Source: Nonomuraea zeae
GTDB lineage: Bacteria > Actinomycetota > Actinomycetes > Streptosporangiales > Streptosporangiaceae
Assembly (NCBI RefSeq): GCF_005889725.1
Contig: NZ_VCKX01000120.1
Location: 1-33,991 of the forward strand
DNA: 33,991 nucleotides
Reading direction: 5' to 3'
In this document: positions 26,807 to 33,991 of the stretch, in pieces
Layout of the letters: every line of letters begins with the position of its first letter
Numbering within the stretch: position 1 is the stretch's first letter
The notes under the pieces: generated by a model
Told to the model about the DNA's origin: nothing
Databases searched by the model: none
The model's input: the letters and a program-made list of their open reading frames with translations, nothing else
Program-made: the position numbers and the translations under genes

Positions 26807-26830
26807 AGCGCTCATTAGGAAGTTCCCGTC

Positions 26831-28261
26831 ATGACCATGACCACGCCCGTGTCCCGGGCCCCCATCCCCCAGCGACTGACCGGCCGCATGAAGGCCGTCC
26901 TCGTGGTGCTGCTGGTCGCCCAGTTCATGCTGGCCGTCGACTTCTCGATCCTGAACGTGGCACTGCCCGAGATCGGCGAGAGCCTCGGCTTCTCCCTGGC
27001 CGACCTGCAGTGGATCGCCACCTCCTTCGCCCTGGGCGCGGCCGGGTTCACGCTCTTCTTCGGCCGCATCGGCGACCTGATCGGCCGCAAGCGCATCTTC
27101 CTCGGCAGCCTGGCCCTGCTCGGCCTGGCCTCGCTCGCCGGCGGGCTCGCCCCGAACCCCGAGATCCTCATCATCGCCCGCATCGCCCAGGGGCTCGCGA
27201 CCGCCGCCGCCACCCCCGCCGGGCTCGCGCTGCTCACCACCTCCTTCCCCGACGGACACCTGCGGCAGAAGGCGCTCGGTCTCAACGGCGCGCTCATGTC
27301 CGCCGGGTTCACCGCCGGCGCCATCCTCGGCGGCGTCCTCACCGACCTGCTCTCGTGGCGCTGGGCCTTCTTCATCAACGTCCCGGTCGCCCTCGCCGTG
27401 CTCCTCATCGCCCCCACCGTCATCACCGAGTCCCGGCCCGCCACCCGGCCCAAGGTCGACCTGCCCGGCGCCCTGACCGTCACCCTCGCGCTGCTCGGCA
27501 TCGTCTACGGCCTGACCCAGGCCGGCGAGCACGGCTGGACCCACCCCTTCGCCCTGACGGGCCTGCTGGCCGGCGCGGTGTTGCTGGTCGTCTTCTACCT
27601 CGTCGAGCGCAAGGCCGCCCAGCCGCTGGTCCCGCTGCACGTCCTGAAGAAGCGCACCGTGGCCTGGGGCAACGTGCTGGGACTGCTCGCCTTCGTCACC
27701 GAGACCTCGCTGGTCTACCTCCTCACGCTGTACATGCAGAAGACCCTCGGCTTCTCGGCCCTCGCCGCCGGGCTCTCCTTCGGCGTCCTGGGGCTCGGCA
27801 CCGTGGCCGGCGGCATGCTCGCGCCGAAGCTGATCTCCCGGACCTCCACCCTGACCGTCCTGGTCGGGGGCGGCCTGCTCCAGGCGGTCTTCACCGGCGT
27901 CCTGCTCCTCCTGGGCAGCACCCCGGCCTCCATGTGGCTGATGCTGCCGGCGACCTTCCTGGGCGGCGTCGGCAACATGCTGGTCATCGTCGGCTTCATG
28001 GTCACCGCCACCAGCGGCCTGCCCGACGCGGAGCAGGGCCTGGCCACCGGGCTGGCGTCCATGTCCCAGCAGGTCGGCATCACCATGGGCACCCCCATCA
28101 TGTCCGCGATCGTCACCGCGGCCACCATGGGCGCGATGTCGGCCGGGGCGATCCTGCACGGCGTCACCGTCGCCATCGCCGCCAACGCCGCCCTCGTCCT
28201 GCTCGGCGTCCTCATCGCCGCGGTCTTCCTGCGGGCACGGCACGGACGTACGCGGGCCTGA
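26831..28261 (+). CDS. MFS multidrug exporter, EmrB/QacA (DHA2) type
   Basis: A 476-residue protein with about 14 hydrophobic segments. VLLVAQFMLAVDFSILNVAL with LPEIGESLGFSLADLQWIAT is the DHA2 family opening (membrane Asp in helix 1). GRIGDLIGRKRIFLG is the MFS A motif between helices 2 and 3, and SAGFTAGAILGGVLTDLLSW is the drug-antiporter C motif. It exports an unknown small molecule using the proton gradient. It is divergent from tetR with two operator-like sites in between, and is followed after 49 bp by the SDR gene. Probably inducible by its substrate. Confidence 0.9.
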   Translation: MTMTTPVSRAPIPQRLTGRMKAVLVVLLVAQFMLAVDFSILNVALPEIGESLGFSLADLQWIATSFALGAAGFTLFFGRIGDLIGRKRIFLGSLALLGLASLAGGLAPNPEILIIARIAQGLATAAATPAGLALLTTSFPDGHLRQKALGLNGALMSAGFTAGAILGGVLTDLLSWRWAFFINVPVALAVLLIAPTVITESRPATRPKVDLPGALTVTLALLGIVYGLTQAGEHGWTHPFALTGLLAGAVLLVVFYLVERKAAQPLVPLHVLKKRTVAWGNVLGLLAFVTETSLVYLLTLYMQKTLGFSALAAGLSFGVLGLGTVAGGMLAPKLISRTSTLTVLVGGGLLQAVFTGVLLLLGSTPASMWLMLPATFLGGVGNMLVIVGFMVTATSGLPDAEQGLATGLASMSQQVGITMGTPIMSAIVTAATMGAMSAGAILHGVTVAIAANAALVLLGVLIAAVFLRARHGRTRA

Positions 28262-28310
28262 CCGTCCGCACGATCCTCCCCTTCCGCCCTCCGGCTCCAA
28301 GGAGCACACC

Positions 28311-29099
28311 ATGGATCTTCAGCTCACCGGCAAGGTGATTCTCGTGACCGGCGCCACCAGTGGCATCGGCCTGGCCACCGCCCACCTGCTCGCCGCGGAA
28401 GGAGCCCGCGTCGTGGCACTCGCCCGCGGCAGGTCCTCCGGCCCCGTGCTGCCGCCCGCCACGCAGCTCATCCGCGCCGACCTCACCGACCCGGCCACCG
28501 CCGCCCAGGCCGTCGCACAGATCATGGACCGTCACGGCAGGCTGGACGGCCTGGTCAACAACGCGGCGGCACTCAAGTCCCGCCCCTCCTTCGCGGACAT
28601 CGACGACGAGCAGTGGCACGCCACCTTCGAGCTCAACCTCCACTCGGCCGTCCGGCTCACCAGGGCGGTGCTGCCGATCCTGGCGGAGAACCCCGAGGGC
28701 GGCGGCATCGTGCACGTCGCCAGCGAGGCGGCCCGCCTGCCCGACGCCTCCATCGCCGACTACGCCGCGTCCAAGGCGGCGCTGCTGTCGGTGTCGAAAT
28801 CCCTGGCGACGGCCTTCGGGCCGGCCGGGGTGCGCTCCAACGTCGTCTCCCCCGGCCCCACGCGCACCGCGCTCTTCGACGCCCCCGGCGGCTTCGCCGA
28901 ACAGCTCGCCGAGCGCTTCGACCTGCCGCCCGCGGACGCCGTCGAGCACTTCATCCGCATCGAACGCCGCCTGCCGACCGGGCGCATCGGCACCCCCGAG
29001 GAGGTGGCCGGCGTCATCGCCTACCTGCTGTCGCCGCTCGCCGCGCAGGTCACCGGAGCCGAGTGGGCCATCGACGGAGGAGCTCTGCGCCAGCTGTGA
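28311..29099 (+). CDS. SDR-family NAD(P)-dependent oxidoreductase
   Basis: A 262-residue classical short-chain dehydrogenase. The cofactor motif is TGATSGIG (residues 13-20), with NNAA (83-86), catalytic Ser138, Tyr151 and Lys155 (ADYAASKAALL), and the C-terminal GAEWAIDGG. ATG 28311 has AAGGAG 6 nt upstream. Arg at the end of the second strand (VVALARG) hints at NADP(H) preference (inference). It lies in the TetR-linked gene series, its stop overlapping the next gene (GTGA at 29096-29099). Substrate unknown; a carbonyl or alcohol compound handled together with the esterase is plausible. Confidence 0.9.
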   Translation: MDLQLTGKVILVTGATSGIGLATAHLLAAEGARVVALARGRSSGPVLPPATQLIRADLTDPATAAQAVAQIMDRHGRLDGLVNNAAALKSRPSFADIDDEQWHATFELNLHSAVRLTRAVLPILAENPEGGGIVHVASEAARLPDASIADYAASKAALLSVSKSLATAFGPAGVRSNVVSPGPTRTALFDAPGGFAEQLAERFDLPPADAVEHFIRIERRLPTGRIGTPEEVAGVIAYLLSPLAAQVTGAEWAIDGGALRQL

Positions 29100-29944
29100 G
29101 CCGGGCCGCAGCGACGACGCCCCACGGCGGGCCCAGCACCCCGCCGTGGTCCCGGCTCGTCCTTCCCGGACCGGATCCCGTCGCGGTCCGGGTCCACGAG
29201 CCGGCGGCGGGCGGCGAACGGCCGGCCGGGCGGCTGGTCTGGGCGCACGGAGGCAGCTGGCAGCGCGGCTCCGCCGCCGAGTGGCACCACGCGACGGCGG
29301 CCCTGGCCGCCCGCTCCGGCTGGCAGGTCATCAGCGTCGACTACCGGCTCGCGCCGCGGCACCGCCACCCCGCGGCGGTACGGGACGTCCTCACGGCCCT
29401 CACCTGGGCCGCTGAGCAGGCGGTGGGAGCCCCGCTCGCGGTGGGCGGCGACAGCGCCGGCGGCACGCTCGCCGCCTGTGCCGCCCTGGCCGCCCGGGAC
29501 CGCGGCCTGCCGCTGGCGGCCCAGGTCCTGGCCTACCCGCCGCTGGACCCTTCCTGCGCCAGCCCGTCCTACCACCGGAGGCCGCACGCGTTCCCGCAGG
29601 CCGCCCTGCTGCGCGACGCCTGGCGCCTCTGGCGCGGCGACGGCGAGCCCGCCCGCGACCGGGACGGCACCCGGCTGTACTCGACGCCCTGGGAAGCGCC
29701 CTCGCTGGCGGGCGTGGCCCCCGCCGTCCTCGCCGTCGGCGGCCACGACCCGGTACGCGACGACGTGGACGCCTACGCGGCCCGGCTCCGCGGTGACGGG
29801 GTTCCGGTGCGCCTGCTCCACCTGGCGGGGGCCGGGCACGGGGACCTGCTCCGCCCGGACAGCTCCGTACTCGGCCACCTCGCCCGAGCCGTCACCAGGC
29901 TCACCACACCGCATCAGCTTCAGCCCGCGAAGGACCTGCCATGA
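29096..29944 (+). CDS. Alpha/beta hydrolase, hormone-sensitive-lipase type esterase
   Basis: A 282-residue protein starting at GTG 29096, overlapping the SDR stop. The oxyanion-hole motif is HGGSW (residues 51-55). YRLAP and the nucleophile elbow GGDSAGG (Ser120) are HSL-family hallmarks. Asp218 (GGHDPVRDD) and His248 (GAGHGD) complete the triad. No signal peptide, so cytosolic. It hydrolyses an ester or lactone of unknown identity. It is translationally coupled to the SDR before it and to the unknown gene after it (ATGA). Confidence 0.9.
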   Translation: MSRAAATTPHGGPSTPPWSRLVLPGPDPVAVRVHEPAAGGERPAGRLVWAHGGSWQRGSAAEWHHATAALAARSGWQVISVDYRLAPRHRHPAAVRDVLTALTWAAEQAVGAPLAVGGDSAGGTLAACAALAARDRGLPLAAQVLAYPPLDPSCASPSYHRRPHAFPQAALLRDAWRLWRGDGEPARDRDGTRLYSTPWEAPSLAGVAPAVLAVGGHDPVRDDVDAYAARLRGDGVPVRLLHLAGAGHGDLLRPDSSVLGHLARAVTRLTTPHQLQPAKDLP

Positions 29945-30459
29945 GCACGACGACCACCGGCGGGCGCAACTCCCCGCCCGCTCCCCTGCAAGCCCTCGTC
30001 CGCCACTTCATCGACCTGCGCGACGGCACCCATGCCGGCGAGGTCACCCGGCACGGCAAGGAGGCCGCGTTCGAGCAGGCCGTCCGCCTGCTCGACGCGC
30101 CCGCCCGCCAGGTTCTGGCCGAGTTCGACCAGCACCTCCTCCTTGGTACGGGCAGGCTGACGGCCACCGGCACGCGCCGGGACCTCCACGGCGGCAGCTT
30201 CGCCGCCTGGCGGTTGTCGTGGCCCCGGCAGCGCGAGACGGGCATCGCCCCGATCACCTTCACCGCGCACTACGGCGCCACGTTCCACCACCCGCATCTG
30301 CGCGGCGCGACCCTCGGAGAGTGGCCGCTCAACGTCGCCGACGCGGACCAAGCGGTTGAGCTCGTCCCCGTGCTGCGCGCCATCGCCGCCGCCGACCTGC
30401 ACAACCTTGTCTTCCAGCGGGACTGGCGCATCGTCCCCGCGCTTCACCCACAGCCTTAA
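29941..30459 (+). CDS. Unknown protein of the TetR-linked operon
   Basis: A 172-residue protein starting at ATG 29941 inside the esterase stop (ATGA). There are no membrane segments and no signal peptide. The centre contains HGGSFAAWRLSWPRQRETGI and APITFTAHYGATFHHPHLRG, rich in His and aromatic residues, and the end ADLHNLVFQRDWRIVPAL. This pattern of short strands with paired His could form a small beta-barrel ligand- or metal-binding domain, but I do not recognise a family. Context suggests a role beside the SDR and esterase. Its stop codon lies within the first operator-like site of the next gene. Confidence 0.65.
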   Translation: MSTTTTGGRNSPPAPLQALVRHFIDLRDGTHAGEVTRHGKEAAFEQAVRLLDAPARQVLAEFDQHLLLGTGRLTATGTRRDLHGGSFAAWRLSWPRQRETGIAPITFTAHYGATFHHPHLRGATLGEWPLNVADADQAVELVPVLRAIAAADLHNLVFQRDWRIVPALHPQP

Positions 30460-30527
30460 CGGAACCAGATTGCCATTAACCGGCACATCCTTTACGATCC
30501 TTACTAACGGAACTTGAATCCCATTAA
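30456..30527. promoter_or_regulatory. Two TetR operator candidates before the GDSL hydrolase
   Basis: Site 3 (30456-30479) is TTAACGGAA-CCAGA-TTGCCATTAA. Site 4 (30504-30527) is CTAACGGAA-CTTGA-ATCCCATTAA. They match sites 1 and 2 near tetR in length and layout; site 3 shares a 15-bp identical run with site 2. The spacing is 48 bp. Site 4 ends 12 bp before the GDSL start codon, so binding there would block transcription or initiation. Confidence 0.65.
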
Positions 30528-30539
30528 CGAGAGGTCATC

Positions 30540-31787
30540 ATGAAGTTCTTTGCGGCGAAGACCGGCGCGGCAGTCTCGGCCCTGGCCATCGCACTCACCA
30601 TGTCCACCCCCGCCTGGGCCGCCCCCGAGCGGCAGGCGAGCTGGCAGGCCGCGTGGACCGCCGCGCCCCAGCGGGCCAGCGCCGGGTTCGAGCCGAACTG
30701 GTCGGAGGAAGGCTTCACCGGCCAGAGCGTGCGGCAGGTCGTCAGGCTCACCAGCGGCGGGTCCTCCCTGCGCATCCGCCTGTCGAACGATTACGGCCCC
30801 GCCCCGGTGCGCCTGACAGGTGCCACCGTCGCCTACGCGGGCCAGGGCGCCTCGACGCGGCCGCAGTCCGTACGGAAACTGACCTTCGGCAAGGCCGCCT
30901 CGGCCGCCATCCCCGCCCACGGCGGCCTCTCCAGCGACCCGGTCAAGCTCGACGTACGCCCCTTCCAGTCGGTGGCGGTCACCCTCTACTTCGCCGGCAC
31001 CACCGGACCGGCGACCTTCCACTCCCAGGCGTACGCCACCAGCTACCGCGCCCAGGGCGACCACAGCGCCGACACCGCGCCGGACGCCTACGGGCAGGCG
31101 ACGCACTCGTGGTACTACCTGTCCGGCGTGGACGTCACCGGCGGGGCCAGGACCGGCGACGCGGTGGTCACGTTCGGCGACTCCATCACCGACGGATTCG
31201 GCTCCACCGGCGACGCCAACGGCCGCTACCCCGACGAGCTCGCCGAGCGCCTGGCCGCCACCGGCCGGCCGCGGCCCGTGCTGAACGCCGGCATCGGCGG
31301 CAGCCTCGTGCTCAACGACTCGGCCTGGTACGGCGACCGCTCTGCCGTCCGTTTCAAGCGCGACGTGCTCGACCAGCCCGGCGCCGGCACGGTCGTCGTG
31401 CTGCAGGGCGTCAACGACATCGGCTTCAGCGAGTCCGACACGCCCACGTACAAGCCCGCGCCCGTCGTCTCCGCGGACGAGCTGATCGCCGGTTACCGCC
31501 GGCTCATCAGCCAGGCGCACGCCAAGGGGGTCAAGGTGGTCGGAGCCACCCTGCTGCCCTTCAAGAACTCCGACCACTGGGGCACGCACGCCGCCGCCGT
31601 CAGCGACGCCGTCAACCACTGGATCCGCACCTCCGGCGAGTTCGACGCCGTCGCCGACCTCGACCGGGCCATGGCCGCCCCCGGCGACGCCGACGTGCTG
31701 AACCCCGCCTACGACAGCGGTGACCACCTGCACCCCAACGACGCCGGTTACACCGCCATGGCCAAGGTCGTCGCCGACCGGCTCTAG
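30540..31787 (+). CDS. Secreted SGNH/GDSL-family esterase
   Basis: A 415-residue protein. The signal peptide MKFFAAKTGAAVSALAIALT followed by MSTPAWA gives likely cleavage before APERQ. The N-terminal part (about 35-200) is a beta-rich accessory region seen in actinobacterial GDSL esterases. The SGNH core has block I FGDSITDGFGS (Ser215), block II Gly in NAGIGGS, block III GVNDIG, and block V DHLHPNDAG (Asp395, His398). It acts outside the cell on an ester or acetylated polysaccharide (inference). GAGAGG precedes ATG 30540. Two operator-like sites place it under the nearby TetR. Its TAG overlaps the stop codon of the convergent MFS gene. Confidence 0.92.
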   Translation: MKFFAAKTGAAVSALAIALTMSTPAWAAPERQASWQAAWTAAPQRASAGFEPNWSEEGFTGQSVRQVVRLTSGGSSLRIRLSNDYGPAPVRLTGATVAYAGQGASTRPQSVRKLTFGKAASAAIPAHGGLSSDPVKLDVRPFQSVAVTLYFAGTTGPATFHSQAYATSYRAQGDHSADTAPDAYGQATHSWYYLSGVDVTGGARTGDAVVTFGDSITDGFGSTGDANGRYPDELAERLAATGRPRPVLNAGIGGSLVLNDSAWYGDRSAVRFKRDVLDQPGAGTVVVLQGVNDIGFSESDTPTYKPAPVVSADELIAGYRRLISQAHAKGVKVVGATLLPFKNSDHWGTHAAAVSDAVNHWIRTSGEFDAVADLDRAMAAPGDADVLNPAYDSGDHLHPNDAGYTAMAKVVADRL

Positions 31788-33013
31788 GGGCCCGCGATAT
31801 GCCGGTCGCGGGCTGCCGCGAGGCCGGTGAGCAGCTGCGGCACCAGGAGGGCGAGGAGCAGGACGATGCCCGCCGTCCAGGTGCCGCTCGCGGTGCGCAG
31901 CAGGCCGAGGGCGAGCGGCCCGGCGGCCGCGATGACGAAGCCGATGGACTGGGCCATCGTGGACAGGGCGATGGTGTCCTCGGTGGTCCGGGAGCGCAGC
32001 ACGATGATCGTGAGGGTCAGCGGGAAGATCGGCCCCTGGCCGAGCCCCATCAGGCTCACCCAGAGGTAGGGGGCCGCCGCCGGGGCGACGAGCAGCCCCA
32101 GCAGCCCGGTGGCGGTGAGGGCGGTCAGGAGCACGATCCACCCGCGCTGGCCCGGCCGGCGGGCCGCCAGCGCGGGCAGGACCAGCGAGACGGGGATGGC
32201 GACGAACCCGGCCACCGACAGCAGGATTCCGGCGGTGGCCCGGTCCAGGCCGGCATCGGTGAAGACGGACGGCAGCCACGCCAGGGTCGCGTGATAGCTC
32301 AGCGCCTGGAACCCCATCAGGCCGGTGACCTGCCAGGCCAGCGGGTCGCGCAGGAGCCTGGCCACACCGCCGGGGCCGGACGGGGCTTGGTCCGGCGGCC
32401 GGGCGCCCCTGCGGAGCTGGGGCGCCCAGACGACGAGGGCGGCAAGGGCCGGCAGCCCCCAGACGGCCAGGGCGCCGGGCCAGCCGCGCCCGATCGCGTC
32501 CCCGAGGGGAACGGTCACGGCGGCGGCGAGCGCGGCGGCGCAGGCCAGAGCGGTGGTGTAGAGCCCGGACACCAGGCCCGCCCGATCGGGGAAGTCGCGC
32601 CGGACCAGGACGGGCAGCAGGACGTTTCCGACGGCCGCGGCGACGCCGACCAGGACGGTGCCGGCGAACAGGACGGTGGCCGAGCCGCCGAGCCACAGCG
32701 CCGCGGCCGCCGCGACGGCGGCCAGGGCCAGGGCCAGGGCCCGCTCGATGCCCAGGCGCCTGACCAGCAGCGGCGCCACCGGCCCGCACAACCCGAAGCA
32801 CAGGACGGGCAGGGTCGTCAGCGCCCCCGCGGCCACCCCCGACAGGTGCAGGTCACCGGTGATCGAGTCCAGGACGGTGGCGGTGGCCGCGATGGCGGGA
32901 CGCAGATTGGCCGCGATCAGCACGATGCCGAGCGCGAGGAGCACACGGGCCAGGCGGCGCGTGCGCGTGGTAGGGGGCAGGGCCCTGCCGGGTCCTTGCC
33001 GGAGGCCTGTCAT
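31784..33013 (-). CDS. MFS transporter, CynX/NimT type
   Basis: A 409-residue protein with about 12 hydrophobic segments. IVLIAANLRPAIAATATVLD is the signature first helix of the CynX/NimT (cyanate/2-nitroimidazole) branch, followed by LTTLPVLCFGLCGPVAPLLV, and later LMGLGQGPIFPLTLTIIVLR. The real substrate cannot be told from sequence. ATG 33013 is on the minus strand. The gene is convergent with the GDSL gene, their stop codons sharing CTAG, and no intrinsic terminator is visible between them. A strong hairpin lies just upstream of it (33035-33062). Confidence 0.85.
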   Translation of the reverse strand: MTGLRQGPGRALPPTTRTRRLARVLLALGIVLIAANLRPAIAATATVLDSITGDLHLSGVAAGALTTLPVLCFGLCGPVAPLLVRRLGIERALALALAAVAAAAALWLGGSATVLFAGTVLVGVAAAVGNVLLPVLVRRDFPDRAGLVSGLYTTALACAAALAAAVTVPLGDAIGRGWPGALAVWGLPALAALVVWAPQLRRGARPPDQAPSGPGGVARLLRDPLAWQVTGLMGFQALSYHATLAWLPSVFTDAGLDRATAGILLSVAGFVAIPVSLVLPALAARRPGQRGWIVLLTALTATGLLGLLVAPAAAPYLWVSLMGLGQGPIFPLTLTIIVLRSRTTEDTIALSTMAQSIGFVIAAAGPLALGLLRTASGTWTAGIVLLLALLVPQLLTGLAAARDRHIAGP

Positions 33014-33034
33014 GAAGCTCCGATCAGCGGCCGG

Positions 33035-33062
33035 GGCCCCTGGCGAGCTGCCGCCAGGGGCC
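33035..33062 (-). terminator. Hairpin, probable terminator of the alpha/beta hydrolase gene
   Basis: GGCCCCTGGCG (33035-33045) and CGCCAGGGGCC (33052-33062) give a perfect 11-bp GC-rich stem with a 6-nt loop. It lies 20 nt beyond the stop of the minus-strand hydrolase. A T-run is lacking, as is common in actinobacteria. Confidence 0.65.
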
Positions 33063-33082
33063 TTGCTTGAAGGTTCGGCGGC

Positions 33083-33991
33083 TCAGCCGAGGAAGGAAGC
33101 CAGGGCGTCGATGACGGCCTGGGGCTGCTCCTCGGGGAGGTAGTGGCCGCAGTCGGTGACCTCGACCACCGTGACGTCCGTGCCCTTCGACGGCATCAGG
33201 TCACGCAGGAAGGCGTAGTTGCTGCCGTCCCCGCCGAGCGCGAGGATCGGCGCGGTCACCTTCCCGTAGGCCCGCTCGTCCGCGATGTCGCGATTGAAGG
33301 TCTGGTACCAGCCGTTGCCCGCGCGGACGGCGTCGGCGGTGGCGTAGGCGTGGGCGTAGACCTCCCGGGAACGCTCGTCGATGCCGGCGGGCTGCTTGGC
33401 CTGGCGCTCGAAGAGCCAGTCGACCAGCAGCCGGGAACGGCCCTCCAGCAGCCGCTCGGGCAGGTCCCGCACCTGGTTGAAGGCGAACCACCACAGGTAG
33501 GAGCGGGCGCCGGCCTCGATGACCGAGTCCACGTGCTGGTCGGGCTCGGGGAGCAGCCCGAAGGACGACCAGGACCGGTCGGGGTGGGGGACGTCGAGCA
33601 GGGCGATCTTCACGGTCGCCTCGGGGTGGTTGGCCGCGAAGGCGTAGGCGACCATGGCCCCGATGTCGTGCCCCGCGATGCTGACGGCCGGCAGGCCCAG
33701 GTGGCGGACGAGCTCGTGGATGTCGCGCGCCATGGTCTTCTTGTCGTAGCCGCCGGCGGGCTTGGACGAGCCGCCCATCCCGCGCAGGTCCACCGCGATC
33801 ACCCGGTGGCGGCGGGCCAGCGCGGGCATGACCTTGTTCCACTGCCACCAGGTCTGCGGCCATCCCCCCAGCAGGAGCAGGGGCTCGCCGCTGCCGCCCT
33901 CGACGTAGTGCAGCCGGACGCCGTTCACCTCGGCGTGGTGGCTGGAGAACGCTCCGTCGAGCGAGCTCGCCAGGGCGCTGTCATGCAGGGG
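33083..33991 (-). CDS. Alpha/beta hydrolase, epoxide hydrolase/dehalogenase type (5' end outside window)
   Basis: At least 302 residues. The frame is open through the window edge (SALASSLDGAFSSHHAEVNG), so the start probably lies outside; GTG 33928 lacks an RBS. Motifs: VNGVRLHYVEGG, LLLLGGWPQTWWQWNKVMPA, AVDLRGMGGSSKPAGGYDK, the nucleophile elbow AGHDIGA with Asp as nucleophile, ALLDVPHPDRSW, and the terminal catalytic His in DCGHYLPEEQP. The Asp nucleophile places it with epoxide hydrolases and haloalkane dehalogenases rather than with Ser esterases. The oxyanion-loop motif is GGWPQ, where HGWPQ is usual. The hydrophilic N-terminal extension may follow a signal peptide outside the window. 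Confidence 0.82.
   Translation of the reverse strand, partial: PLHDSALASSLDGAFSSHHAEVNGVRLHYVEGGSGEPLLLLGGWPQTWWQWNKVMPALARRHRVIAVDLRGMGGSSKPAGGYDKKTMARDIHELVRHLGLPAVSIAGHDIGAMVAYAFAANHPEATVKIALLDVPHPDRSWSSFGLLPEPDQHVDSVIEAGARSYLWWFAFNQVRDLPERLLEGRSRLLVDWLFERQAKQPAGIDERSREVYAHAYATADAVRAGNGWYQTFNRDIADERAYGKVTAPILALGGDGSNYAFLRDLMPSKGTDVTVVEVTDCGHYLPEEQPQAVIDALASFLG

Noticed and set aside
26320..28338. 672-residue plus-strand frame overlapping the MFS exporter in another frame
   Set aside because: Arg/Pro/His-rich frame-shifted reading of the exporter; the other frame has the clear MFS motifs.
31784..31787. Overlapping convergent stop codons (CTAG) of the GDSL and MFS genes
   Set aside because: Noted as compact packing only; common in dense genomes and not evidence of regulation.

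Overview
The window is very GC-rich and uses GTG/TTG starts and tightly overlapping genes (ATGA or GTGA junctions). Its gene families include a spore-former-type RHS/Hint toxin, a kdpFABC-DE operon with fused kdpD, an XRE/ImmA/MAB_1171c trio, an F420/FMN split-barrel protein and an LtrA protein. Together they point to a filamentous high-GC actinobacterium, most likely of the Streptosporangiales (inference from gene style, not from a marker gene).

Region 1 (1-11 kb) is a polymorphic-toxin locus. One giant exported RHS protein (142-8082) carries a LamG domain, a long YD-repeat shell, an RHS core, a Lys/Asp-rich linker, a Hint autoprotease domain and an unassigned ~130-residue C-terminal toxin. 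Its putative SMI1/KNR4-like immunity gene follows with a strong Shine-Dalgarno. Downstream lies what I read as a graveyard of displaced toxin/immunity cassettes: a decayed IS21 element (istA/istB); the last ~35 codons of a deaminase-like toxin (PCxxC motif) abutting a SUKH-3 immunity gene broken by one in-frame TGA; then the last ~50 codons of a second, unidentified toxin whose stop codon overlaps the GTG of an intact orphan immunity gene. These genes are visibly lower in GC than the rest of the window.

Region 2 (11-12.5 kb) is decayed DNA. It has a tyrosine recombinase pseudogene, two strong palindromes sharing GATGA/TTGTC arms, and the 3' end of a minus-strand gene whose start is missing. 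Region 3 (12.5-13.75 kb) is an LtrA-family membrane protein.

Region 4 (21.75 down to 13.76 kb, minus strand) is one tightly coupled potassium-uptake operon: a 27-residue membrane peptide, kdpF (29 residues), kdpA, kdpB, kdpC (with a large cysteine-containing insertion), kdpD sensor kinase and kdpE response regulator.

Region 5 (21.9-26 kb) contains a DinB/maleylpyruvate-isomerase-like protein, a small secreted protein, an XRE regulator - ImmA/IrrE metallopeptidase - MAB_1171c-type membrane protein operon with repeated TCAACTGG boxes in front, and a split-barrel oxidoreductase.

Region 6 (26.1-31.8 kb) looks like one TetR regulon. A TetR gene is divergent from an MFS exporter - SDR - HSL-type esterase - unknown gene series, followed by a secreted SGNH/GDSL hydrolase. 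Two copies of the same 24-bp operator-like sequence sit in the divergent promoter region and two more in front of the GDSL gene. Region 7 (31.8 kb to the end, minus strand) has a CynX/NimT-type MFS transporter and an alpha/beta hydrolase of the epoxide-hydrolase type that runs off the window.
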